Shown piece after piece: positions 42,704 through 54,118 of a stretch of DNA of 64,000 nt. A program made the translations under genes and the position numbers. How positions within the stretch are numbered: position 1 is the first letter of the stretch; the number at the start of each line of letters is the position of its first letter. Origin of the DNA: Corinectria fuckeliana. Lineage: Eukaryota; Ascomycota; Sordariomycetes; Hypocreales; Nectriaceae. The stretch is from positions 1-64,000 of the forward strand of contig WPDH01000163.1 in NCBI GenBank assembly GCA_019137255.1, read 5' to 3'. The notes under the pieces were generated by a model that worked only from the letters and a program-made list of their open reading frames with translations, was not told the DNA's origin and ran no database searches.

Positions 42704-44733
42704 TCAGACAGATGCTTTCGGTGGTACTTGAGCTTTCACTTGCGGTTGTGCCTGTACCTGAGCTTGAAGCTGGACTTGCGCCGCCGCTTGTGCTTGTGCT
42801 TGCGCTTGCGCTGCTGCCACAGCGGCCGCCGAAGCCGGTGATGGCAGTACTCGGTTCCCCGCTTGCGTCGCGTTCACGGCCTCTGGCGGGACTGCCGGTC
42901 TCCCTCTGAACATGTATGGATTCAAGGGGATCGTCGCTCTGAACTTCAGCGCCCGAGTATCGAACGGATCCACCTCGTACACGGGTGGCTCATCGTCCTC
43001 CGAGTCAGAGTCGTACCTCCAGCGGTCCGAGCCTCCTTCGCCCTCCGCCCGGGGAGGTGTCACCATGCCTCTTCTGTCTATCCATAACCGGTTCAATCGA
43101 CCGATACGGCGGCGGAAAGCAGGCTGGTTAGACTTGGGTGGCTCGCTGGTTCCTCCGGCTGTGAACTGGAACACCGGGTGGTTCTGCTGATCCGTTTGCT
43201 TGTCAACCTGCATGGCGTCAGGTGAGTACTCGTCCACGTCCACGTCCATTTCTGATGATGTCGACGCTGGCGGCGTCATCAAGTATTGTGTTTTTGCTGG
43301 TCTGAACTTGAGCTCCGTGCCCTGATTCCTGACTGGCGACAACGGATCTCGAGTGAGATCGATGTGGTTCTGGTTCCACTTTCGGTGATTCTGAACCTTC
43401 ATTTCTATGTCAAGGCGCAGCTCGTTCTCCTTCTCCGCCAGCTTGTCAGCCAGCGAGATGAGGTCGGCTTCCAGCGATCTACCAGCGGCAACGGGCGCCC
43501 GCAAGTGGGCACCAGGAGGTCGTGCGACCTGTGGGTCTGCAGGCTTACGCTTTTGCGGCTGGATATGAGAGTCAGTACCGAGTGGGACGACTCGAGTGCG
43601 AGTATGAGTGGCATCACATACCTTTTGGTTGATGAGATCCTCATCCTCACCCTTGATACCCAATCTAAGCTTGACATCCTTGAGACGAGCGCGCTCCTCG
43701 AAAACAGCTCGGTCCATGGTGAGCAGTTCTCGCTTCAACATTTCACGCTCATAAGACATGAGGACAAGTTGGCGACCATCTTCAAGTTCCCGGCGCAATT
43801 TCTTGAGCGTTTCGGCAATCTTGTTGTCACGAGCACGCGTCTTGCGAGTCTGACGGGCCTCCCGTCGTCTGAAGCAGACAAAGGGATCGGTGTCATCAGT
43901 CTCCTGGTGCGTCTCAATCTTGAGGGTTGGATGCAAGGGCTTGTTGCCAGCCGCCTGTCGACTCGACTTCCAGTACTCGTAGACGGCTTTGGCATGCTGC
44001 AGAATGGAGGGTGAACCGAGGTGGTTCAGTGCAGGGACCATCATGTCATAGGCGACAACAGTATTGTCGACTGATGCAAAGGGGGTCTGATCCGCCGCCG
44101 TGTCCTCGAAGACCTCCATGATGCGTTCAAAGTCATCTTCGGAAAGGGGGCCGGCGGCGGGTGGTTTACTATTGTGTTCCTTGAGCCACTCATCATCTTC
44201 CGTGGTCATGTCATAGAGACATGTTATGCATTCCTCTACCGTCTGCGAGAAGCGGATGTAGGAGGAGGGCTTATGGAAGGGGACTGCGTAGAGCTCATTG
44301 TAGTCGATGTCGCTCTCCTGGGGAGGCGGGACGGGAATCTCTTGATCATTACTAGTGCCGGCCTTATTGAGGATGGTCTGGAGATGGTATTCCTGCAGCC
44401 AATTGGGTCAGTTTTGCGAGGGACTCTATTGATGCATTATAGCGGGGTGCCGTGATTGGTGACGTTAGACGATCGGGATGGAGGATGGGGGATGGGGAAT
44501 TGGCAAGATGCCAAGCGATATCACGTGAACAGCCACGTGATATCGCGATATGTGGCAGGGGAAACAAGGCGACAAAAAAGACTCACGTTTTCCTCAGCCT
44601 GTTCGACACCGGTTGCGATTTGGTTTTCGGTTGTAAGGGCTTCGTACTCGGAAGGGTCGATCTGGTCCTCGCGGATCACAGGGAGGGTTGTCTTGACGCT
44701 GAGCTTCTTGACGCGGACCTTGCGGGACGACAT
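42704..44733 (-). CDS. epl1: Enhancer of polycomb-like protein Epl1 (NuA4 subunit)
   Basis: Three exons on the minus strand: 44587-44733, 43622-44392, 42704-43558 (590 aa). The N-terminus MSSRKVRVKKLSV and the EPcA domain (residues about 5-150, with IPVPPPQESDIDYNELY and DEWLKEHN) are diagnostic of Epl1. A basic coiled region follows (CFRRREARQTRKTR, residues about 185-200), then EMLKREL. The tail is Ala/Gln/Val-rich (QAQAQAQAAAQVQLQ) like other fungal Epl1 proteins. Epl1 is the scaffold of the Piccolo NuA4 module that binds Esa1, Yng2 and Eaf6 and directs H4/H2A acetylation. The 63-nt second intron is a multiple of three and has no in-frame stop, so retention would insert 21 residues. The first intron (44393-44586) carries a perfect hairpin with two CACGTG boxes. 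Confidence 0.95.
44515..44546. promoter_or_regulatory. perfect 13-bp hairpin with two CACGTG boxes in epl1 intron 1
   Basis: GCGATATCACGTG and its exact reverse complement CACGTGATATCGC are separated by six bases. Each arm ends in CACGTG, the bHLH (E-box/CDEI) binding core. It sits inside the first epl1 intron, about 190 bp downstream of the start codon. Confidence 0.6.
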
Positions 44734-45972
44734 GGTGTAGGGCGGGGGGAAACGGCACGCAGCCGGCGGAAAACCGCGAAACAAAAGCGATCAAGTCATA
44801 CAACGGAGGGTTTTTAATCGAAATCGATGATTTTTGGGATGCAAAAGGCCCTGTGGTGGCCTTTTTTCGATGGGAACGTGGTCGGATTCGATGGGGTGAC
44901 GTTGGGGGTTGTTTTGCCGCGAAGATTTTTCGCCTGGGTTTGCAAGGGCGCTGAGGGAGAGGAGAAGTGCAGTGCGCCAGAACCGTAAGCGCAAAAGAGT
45001 GGTTCAGTGAGAAAGAGTCCAACTTTGGGGGATGACCGCGCTGGGGGAAAGTCACTCGCCCGCGCAGTTTTGCGGGTGAGGTACTAGCGACGCTCGGACC
45101 ACTGTCTCCTTTTTTTATTCTAGGGGAGGGGGGCAATGTTTGTTTGCCCAGCGAGAACGACCACACCCACCGTTAGGCAGGTAGGCATCCCTCCGCCCCG
45201 CGCACGCTGTGGTGCACGCCTCAGTGACTCGAACGAGGGAGGAACGCTCACCCCCAATCAGGCCTAACCTCGTCCGTGACGCTTACAGTTATTAGTAACC
45301 GGCGCAATCACTCTTGGCTGCCCCGGGCAACCCCGTAACAGACGGTATCGCGCTTACGAGGACTTGGTGAGAATTGTGCATCGGGCCCAGCTTCGAGGAA
45401 AGCTTGTACCATGGTTGAAACTCATTGTAATCCGTGGTAAATATTCCAAAAAAAAAAAAAAAGAGGGGATGCTTTGCGGGGAAGACAGGTTGTGGCTGCG
45501 AAGATAACGTGTAAATGGCATGGCATAATAAGCATGGCATGGCTTGCAGCATCTCGAATTCAAAAAACGGGTGCTGCTCCGTTCGGCCTCTGAAACTGTC
45601 CCCTCGCGTCACCGTATCTCACCGTATTCCCCAGCTCAGCTACACTGGCCTTGACGCTGGCCCGTGCGCACAGCTTACTCTCCGTTTCGTCATCCTTCCG
45701 TTCCGCCTCCGTCTCCGTCTCCGTTCTTACCCCTCGGCCAATGACGGGCTCTCCCCTTTGACTACATACATACATACCGCAGGCAGTTCATCAGGCGCAA
45801 CGGGGGAGCTTTCGTTCGAAATTCAGCCTTATCACGAACTTCAACTTGAAACGAACAACGCCCACGAAAACCACCACAAACCCCGACCGACCCTCGCTTC
45901 TCTCCCCCTCCCCGACTACGGCCCCCCAAACCAGAAAACTCCCGCCTCGCCTCCCACCGAATTTCCGCCGCG
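44734..45972. promoter_or_regulatory. divergent region, epl1 / calcineurin B
   Basis: A 1.24-kb head-to-head interval. Plus-strand leader of the calcineurin gene is CT-rich at 45660-45970, with GTCTCCGTCTCCGT (45711-45724) and a TACATACATACA tract (45763-45776). A14 homopolymer at 45449-45462. No gene supported. Confidence 0.4.
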
Positions 45973-46947
45973 ATGGGCAATACCACCAGCGCAGTCATGG
46001 AGGACATCGTCCAGGGGTCCAACTGTGAGCCACATGCCTTGCCCCTTCCCTCGCCCTGACCTGATCCGCTGGGAGAAGCCCCATGCTGAGGAAACGTCGC
46101 AGTCGACCGAGAGGAAGTCGACCGCCTGCGAAAGCGCTTCATGAAGCTGGACAAGGTGCGCTTCCCGTTCCCCCCCCCCCCCCCCCCCCTNNGCCCCTCC
46201 CCCCCCCCCCCCCCCCCCGCCCCTCGGCCCTCGTCCTCGCCTGTCGAGACGAGGCTGTGTGGTATACGAAAAAAAAAGAAAAATAATAATAAGAGGAACA
46301 CGACGATGCTGATCCTATACCAAGGACAACTCTGGCACGATCGAGCGCGATGAGTTCCTCAGCCTCCCCCAGATCTCCTCCAACCCCCTCGCCACACGGT
46401 ACGCATCCCCCCAACTCCCCACTCCCGTTCCCTCGCTCCCACCGCGGCCCCCGTTGACAAGCAAACCACCCACCCTACAGAATGATCGCCATCTTCGACG
46501 AGGACGGCGGCGGCGACGTCGACTTCCAGGAGTTCGTGTCGGGCCTGAGCGCCTTCAGCAGCAAGGGCAACAAGGAGCAGAAGCTGCAGTTCGCCTTCAA
46601 GGTCTACGACATCGACCGCGACGGCTACATCAGCAACGGCGAGCTGTTCATCGTCCTCAAGATGATGGTCGGCAGCAACCTTAAGGACCAGCAGCTGCAG
46701 CAGATTGTCGACAAGACCATCATGGAGGCCGACCTCGACAAGGACGGCAAGATCAGCTTCGAGGAGTTCACCAAGATGGTCGAGAACACGGACGTCAGCA
46801 TGAGCATGACGCTTGGTGAGTTGCGCCTTGGCTCCATATACATGAAGAGCCATTTGCTCCTCAGCATCTCGACTCTCCTAGATGGAGGGGGGGCTAAATG
46901 CCGGGAATCGTTTGCTAACCAAGTTTTTATCTGCAGACCAATTCTAA
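45973..46947 (+). CDS. cnb1: calcineurin regulatory subunit B
   Basis: Five exons: 45973-46024, 46103-46155, 46325-46398, 46481-46815, 46937-46947 (174 aa, the expected length). MGNTTSAVMEDI is an N-myristoylation signal. Four EF-hands are complete: DKDNSGTIERDEF, DEDGGGDVDFQEF, DIDRDGYISNGEL and DLDKDGKISFEEF. The C-terminus MSMTLDQF is typical; its last coding exon is just 11 nt. With the catalytic A subunit it forms the calcium/calmodulin-dependent phosphatase controlling Crz1, ion stress and hyphal growth. Intron 2 contains long C homopolymers and two undetermined bases, so its length is uncertain although both splice sites are clear. The first EF-hand is split between exons 2 and 3. Confidence 0.96.
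46171..46219. other. poly-C tract with two undetermined bases
   Basis: C18 or more, then T, NN at 46191-46192, then GCCCC and another C17-18 run. It lies in intron 2 of cnb1. The run lengths and the gap are probably assembly or sequencing uncertainty. Confidence 0.9.
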
Positions 46948-49900
46948 TCTAACCCAAAAATTGCTTCACGGGATGAGGAGTCGAGGGCAGCGGATGACGG
47001 ACGGCGTGCGAGGCCACGCTTGGTTGACGAGAAAGGTAGACTGGTGTGTGGAACACCCTAGCGGATTTGAGCAGCATCATGATCATGAATTCACGCATTC
47101 GGCATACGACATTTTGCCTTCGCAATATCTTGCCCATGACCTCCGGGCGATGCTCCGGTGTGGCTCACTGCGGGCGAACCGTCAAGACTGCACTGGCGGA
47201 TGAGAAGATGCCGATGCCACAGAAGTCCGCCTAGAAACTCGAGGTCCCGGTCACTCGCTGTCTCCGCCACTGCTCATTCCCCAAGAGCGTTGTCAGAAGC
47301 TTTGATGGCTCACATTTCCAGGAATTAGCCAACGATGACGAGACTTTTCAACAGCTAGACGGCTTTGCTCTTCGTCGGGGATCAAAGGCAAATTACTGTA
47401 TGCTCGAGCCTTGTCACGTTGTATACCACAGTAGTCAATACTCCGAGCCTCGTATCAAACACGGTGGCCTTGAAGAAGTCCGATGGTGAGGATTTCAATC
47501 TGCTAGCTTTCCAATGAGGATATCGGTCTCTCTGCAATCGCGCTACTTTGAAATTCCGGAAGAGGTGTAGTCCAGGCCAGCTAGGAAGAGCATTCTGCTC
47601 AACTCTGCTCGCCCGTGTTAGTCGCTTGGGCCTGATCATCATCAACCGTTGAACTTCACGCAAAACGTTCCCGTGATACTTGCCACCAACGAGCCGTGCA
47701 TCTTAAAACTAGCGCTCCAGTTCCCATCAAGAAGACTGTCAACCCTATGCACCTCAAGCAAGTCTCAAACGTAACCAGCACCACCTGGTGGGCAAAGGAC
47801 TGCTATGTGACAGTTACGAGGCCCGCGGGGGAAGACGGGAGTCCCAGTTGCTTGGGACCAGACTGCACTATCCCGTCGATGAAGCCCCCAGGCTCCAACA
47901 TTACTTCGACTGCTGGACATTTGTGTCCCGTCATCCATCTACCAATGCGGCATATGCCGCGGGGCGTCTTGCAAAGGATAGCTTCCCGCCGCAAGATTCG
48001 GGACATGCATGATTGCAAATCAGCTCTTCATTGCTGTAGCGCACTACCAAGGCGGAGAGTGACGGAGCACCAGGAAAAGGAGGAAACAAGGCGATTCGGA
48101 TGGCCTTGTCTTCCCCAAAGGGCGTGTTTTCTCAGGTCTTACCGGATGATTGGAATCTTCCAATTGGAATTCCCACCATTGCTTTTTTTTTGTCTCTGGC
48201 CAGGTTAGTAAGACTTCGAATGTCGCTAGGTAGCGCGCACCTTTACGGAGTAGGCATGCTCCCGAATGATTTTCTGGGTCTCGACTCCGCCGGGCGCCCG
48301 TCCCGGCGCCGAGGTTCCCTACGTAGCTGAGCCGGGACCGGAAGTGCGGGCAGCCGAACGCCACGGGAGTGCCGATTTTGACGGGTTCCCAATAGTTTGG
48401 TAGGGCGCTTGTCTCCCTGCCCGATGGGGCAGCCCCTCGAGTCAATCTTAGATCCCTGACATGTCTCACGGCAGAATGCTCTCCGGCGGTGGCCCCCGGG
48501 GGGCAATTGCCTAGTTCTGTGTGACGTTTCTGTGGCGAGAGCATGACGTTTCTGACCTGGCCTCGCCCTTGATAACAGAGGCAATCTGAGGCGGCACACT
48601 TCGAGGCTAACATATGTATGTAGTACAGCATAGCATAAAAAGGGGTCCGGGGTAAGGCAGTTTGCCAGGATGTGAACCAGCCGGCTGTTAATGCGGTTGA
48701 TGTGCAAGCCACCCGCTTGCCCTGGTGATACATCATAACCCGCAAGACAGGGCGAACCATTGACAGGATCATTTCCCGGAGTCCAAGGGGGGCGAACGAA
48801 ACAAGGCAAAAAAGTTGGGAATTGGCAGGGCGAGATTTTCCATTTTGCGGAGGCTGCGCTGGTAGGTAATGGGAGATGCTGTTTTGAAACAATCATACCC
48901 AGGCGGAAATGTGTTTCTATCCTAGATACCTAGTGTGGTCATCTTCCATCTAGCACTTGATTCTGGGGGTGTGGTTATAAATTAGCTGCTATGTGACCTG
49001 TCACATTTAGACCACTTGGAATGCTGGTTTCGCTTGCCCGGTGGGCTGGGACTGGACCTAGCGAATTCAAGCAAGGGGAATGCGGGAGGCTGCCTCCCGA
49101 GATCTACGGGACGCTGTCGACGGCGCATCTGGGGTGTCTCTGGTCGATCTTGCGTGTGTGTAAGTCGACTCATCATCCACGCTAGGTCAGGTATTACAGA
49201 TGAGAGACACGGTCAAAGACCTCCGACGGCAGCAGCCAGATCGTATCACGTCTGTATCTCAGACACGAGGCGGGGCAGACAGCCGAAGCTGAGGGGGGAC
49301 GGAATGAAAAAAAAGCAACCGCTGCTGCCCAAGCTTGTCGACTCATTCATTGGTTACCAGCGTCCGCTGTGCCGGGACTCGAAAGAGATGGGCCCGCGCA
49401 CTACTGACGCAGGCCATCGCGCCGGCGCGATCCAAGGGAGACGAAGCCGTCCGTGGTGGCTGAATATTTGCTTCTGCGATATTTCGCCTTCGTCACCTGC
49501 TCGATGCTGTTGGCGAACTGCGACGAGGGTGAGGAACTAGGAGTGAGGCTGAGAGGTCTCATGATCCAACGACAGGGGGATTGGCGTGGTGGAGTGAACT
49601 TGGGATGGTATGTGGACACTGGAGAGCCGGGGGGGGGCAGCAAGTTGGAGAGACAAAGAGACCTGGCTTGGGAAGGAGAAATCGAGGCTGGTAAAAAAGC
49701 AAAGTAAGCCAAGAGACAGAGACAGAGACAGGTCCCACCATCTCCAGCAGCATGACAAGGGAGAACTCCCTCATGTTTAGGTTGATGCCCAATGAGACTA
49801 TGTCGATTCGCGATGGCCATCGGCTTAGGCGCCTACGAGGCCCCGTTTGTCCGTCGTCGTCGTCTTCGTCATTGTCGGGTGAGCGAGGCAAGCGGCGCGA

Positions 49901-52900
49901 TTTGCCGTGGATGATGGATTGATTCTTAGTCGTGAGCCGCGCTTGCGCAGCGTCGCATTGGCGAGTTGCAACGTGATCGACAGCGCGCGATCGCCGAGCC
50001 CCTCCCTCTATCATCCAGAGTCACGAGCCGGAGGTTGAAATTCGGCAAGGCTACGGAGTAGGGCTAGTCCTTTTCGTTGGGCAGGGCGGCATGAGCACTG
50101 TGTGTCTTGACACCGTCGGGCTGGGTTAGGTTAGGTTGGGTTGGGTTGTGTCTGGTGTTGATGTTGGTGTTGTCAGTTGACGAGACGAGATAATCTCTCA
50201 GTGGCGAGTGTGGCCGGGGAGGGAGACTCGAGGAACACGAGATGCGGGTGCAAGCGATTGGGATGAAGAAAGGGGAAGAAGGATTTTTGGGAGGTGGCAA
50301 TTGTTGTAATGCTGTTGGGCTAGTTGCTGGGTAGTTGCCCTGCGTATACTCCTTCCTTCCTTCTCTCTGTGTCGTCGCGCATCTGGAACCAGTTGAACCC
50401 CAGAAAGTCGGAGGAACGTCGGCAAGCCCTCCTTGCAAAGTATCATGACTTGGTTGAATTGTACGAAGTACAAAGTACTGTCCATCCATACTTCTGCTTA
50501 CAGTAGGTCTGGACTAATAGCAGTAGTAGCCCAAATTGACGCATTGCCTATGTTGGTTTCAAAGTCGGGGCTAGGTTACTCGAAACATCGACATGCAACA
50601 AAGCGGCACGGTTGGCGGGCAGAGCTTGGCATCATACCCCAGTTCAACCTCCGTGAACCTCCGTCACAATACAGCCGAAATTGTCGGGGCCAGCAGCCAG
50701 ACCGGGCTCCTCATCCAACCCAACTGCCGAAAAACCAACAAAGTCCAACCTCCAAGACGCTCCCCCCCCTTTTCTCGACGTGAGTCTCGTGTTTATTTCC
50801 CGCAACAGGACACGTTCCCCGGTCAATAACCCGCCCCTCTTCTCTCTATCTCCGTCTCGATCTGCCCGTCCTCGCTGCGGCCGCCTGCAACCACCTATAG
50901 ACGGACAAATCGAAATGGCCAACTCCCACACCGGGCAGCCCAGGGCCCGAAGCAAGGCCAGTCCGATTCCCCGAGACCCCTGTCGGGCTTCACATCGGTG
51001 GCAGGGATGGTGATGTATAGGTAGTAGTACATAGTAGGCATTGCTGCTACTGTATGTGATCTGTAATTGAGAGGGGGCTGAGAATGGGCCGAAAAGCTCA
51101 CGGTGGGGTTTCAAAGAGAAGAAGAAAGAGGAAGAAATCAGCCACAGATCCAATCAAGGGAAACGCGGGACGAAGAAATGGGCGCTGGGCAATCTACGTG
51201 GAGCACATGGACCTAGGTCTCGAATCTATCGGCGTCTTTTGAGCATCGACTTGCTTGTCCGTGCTTATGTGCTGAGGCTGTCTATTTCGTATTGTCTGAC
51301 TAGGTATGAAACAAATGAGGCAGGCACTTACTTGATGCATTGTACTCACTCTCTCAGTGGTGTTTTCTTTTCATTCGCGGGGCAAACGCGGACAGCGGCG
51401 ACTTGCACATACTTCGTAGTTGACGCTCGCAGCCCTTTAAGGACTCCACTAGTCGCAACGGCCGTCGGCCTCGGCCCAGGAGCTAGCAATATGGCGTCAA
51501 GAGCTAACCCCGTGTAGGCAACGGTTGCTTGGACATGCTGCTATTCTTGTTCGCCGTCGCTCCGCCTCACGTGTGCCTTGGTCAGTTTCCGCATGCTGCC
51601 CGGGCTCTTCTCCCTCCGCACCTCCACTCCAGCCTCCCGCCCATACCTCAACACACTTTAGGGGTCTCCATACTTCCCTTTGCCCTTGAAAGGCTTTTGC
51701 TCAGGTTGCCCAGCATAGGGGAGGGGTTGGCACGGGAAGATTCCGGTCCGGGAGATCAACTTGGTCAGCAAGGAGCAAAAGGGAGACACAAGACATGAGT
51801 CAATGTAAGAGTACAGATACTGGCAAAGCAAAGCAAAGCAAGACACAGCCGGCATAGACAGGAAGGGCTCTCTCGATCCCCTGTCTTTTCCTTGGTTCAG
51901 ATCTATGGTTATGCCCGATGTCCCCTGGTCTATCAACTACACACTAACACGCATAACCCCCCAACCCGAAAACCCGAAAACCTCGACGCCCATTCCTCCC
52001 GAGCCACCCCCTCGCAGCCCAAAGCAAAAAACATAGCAAGGGCTCTTCACGATGTCATATCGAAAGCCGAAGAAAAAAGAAACGACGGCGAAAAAAAGAA
52101 AGAAAGCAAAGAATGCCTGCCTTCCCCTCGGAAACGGCACACAAGGTTTGGGGGTGGCTTGGGCTTGTCCCTTTTATTAGCCATGCCTCGGCCACCACCA
52201 CCACCGCCGCCGCCACCACCACGCTTCTGCTGTTGCCGCTGCATGTCCTACATTGCAGTAGTTGCGACGTTTTTTAAAGATCCCGCACTTGCGGTCAAAA
52301 AGAAGAGAGAGAGAAAGAGGAGGAGAAAGTGACAGCAGAGAGGGAGAGAGGGTTGGGGAGGGGGTTGAAAAAGAAAAATAATCGGGACAGGGACCAGGGG
52401 GGCGGGCCACGTTTGCAGAATATGCCCTTCTTTCCATGGTGCCTCTGCGTCGAACGGGGAAAACAGGAAACGCAGAATGTGGATTGTGTGGATGCGGGTT
52501 GCGTGCGTTGGCCGATGACACGCGGTATGTAGCTTCAACTTGCTCCTCTTCCTCCTCCTTCTTCTTCTTCGAACCCTTTTGGTAGTCCCTTGTTCCCTGC
52601 TCGGAGGACCCCCCCCCCCTTTAGTTCGTGTTTCCTTCTTCTCCTCTCAGGTTCCAGGGTCTCTGCTTCGCCCGAAGACTAACGATGCTATCCTTTCTCA
52701 TCCATCGCCCGCGCTACGGAATAGAACTATGGAATAAGGTAGTTCGGTAGTGTGGTTAGGTAGCCGCCTACGTATGTATAACACGCAGCTTATGTAGTGA
52801 GGGGAGTTGGTTGGGCACGAACTAACCAAACCCACTGACACACCATCACCAAGTTCTGGCTCCCCCCCATCGTCAGATTTGTGGAAACCTGTACTGTAGT

Positions 52901-54118
52901 TAGGTAGGTAGTCGGGGGCAGATGTACGAGTGGGTAGGTATCTAGGTAGGCAGCACCAACACCACCACCACCCAACCAATCAACCCGCCCTCGAATCTAT
53001 CAAGAGCAAGTAACTGTAACAGCAAATTCTTGTTTATTCGTACAGTAGCATTGGTATCAGTCCAAAGTCCTCCATGTATCTCGTCACATCCATCCCGTAT
53101 AGTGTCTTGACAAAACGCCTCGTCCATGTTTCGTTCCAACGTACTTCTTACAGCCCAGCCCGCGAGATCTTTTCCCTGGGCTTCTCCTAGGCTTTCCATA
53201 TTCATAACATCGACCCCCAAAAAAGCCAAAGCCCAAGCCCAAGCCCAAGCCCAAGCCCGAGCCCAAGTCCAAGTCCAAGTCCCAAGTCCGCTCCGACCCG
53301 TCTAGGCCCTGTACATGTAGATAATACAGCAAGTAAAGCAACGTCTATACCGAAAGTTGGAAAGCAGACCCCCACTCCCTTTCTCCGACCGAATGGCCTC
53401 CCCCGCGGTCAGAGTACGACGCAAAGTCAACGCCTTGTCTTCTAAAACATTACCCGCACGCCCGTGCCGGCTGCCGCCCGACGCCCTTTTCCCGTCTACC
53501 CCCGATCATCGCCCCAGCCCAGCCCCGTTTCCGTGTTCTTGGCCGTTCCCCAGTAACCCCCCTCCCTGCCCTCGTGATCGCTATGCTGTATCCGTACATG
53601 TTCCTGGAAAAGCGCCAATAGAGCCCAGCCAGAACCTTTCAAGTAAATCGTGAGCCCGGAGATGGGGGTTGCATACATGACATCAGCCCGAGGCTCGTTG
53701 CTTTTCTCTGCCCATCGTGTCGACGGGAGATCGAGTGATAGGGGAAAGAAAAAGAAAAAAGGAGCAAAAAAAAAGCCGGGGGTAGGAAAAAAAAAAGGCA
53801 ACCCGAGTACAGGAAAGAAAAAGAAAGAAAATACCCCTTTCAAACTCCGTCTCATCCCAATTGCCCATCCGGTCCGGCCGCTAAGAGCAACAAGGGGGAG
53901 GTGCAGTTTTTTTGCGTAAACATCAAGAAGAAGAAAGGAGTGCAAGGCGCCCAATCTCTGCGCCCTGGCGTCCAGGGATTATACACCATCGCCTCGAATC
54001 GCCCCCGTGGCGCTCGAGGGGTTGTATGAGACACACGCATGGGGCTGGACTATCTTAGTCGTCGGCGCCTCGAGATCCAAAAAGAAAAGAAGAAAATTGT
54101 TTGCGACCGTGGGTGGCT
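46948..54118. other. 7.2-kb interval without recognisable genes
   Basis: Balanced composition, no RIP signature. Several open frames of 100-280 codons exist on both strands (e.g. 48044-48892 minus), but they overlap one another in different frames, have no recognisable domain and lack leader or intron context. Local features include a 16-bp palindrome at 49416-49431, polypurine/polypyrimidine stretches (52270-52390, 53740-53840) and a CCCAAG minisatellite at 53224-53290. It could contain non-coding RNA or long UTRs, but nothing is supported. Confidence 0.4.
53224..53290. repeat. hexanucleotide minisatellite (CCCAAG)n
   Basis: About ten copies of CCCAAG, the later ones degenerating to CCAAGT, in the downstream flank of the Q-rich gene. 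Confidence 0.85.

Noticed and set aside
48044..48892. 282-codon open frame on the minus strand, with a second 217-codon frame overlapping it
   Set aside because: Two long frames overlap on the same strand, residue usage is Pro/Arg/Ser-rich as in random GC-rich DNA, and no domain, leader or intron signal is seen.
50121..50150. Telomere-like GGTTAGGTTAGG string
   Set aside because: Only two TTAGG-like units followed by GGGTTG; fungal telomere repeats are TTAGGG in long arrays, and this is internal.
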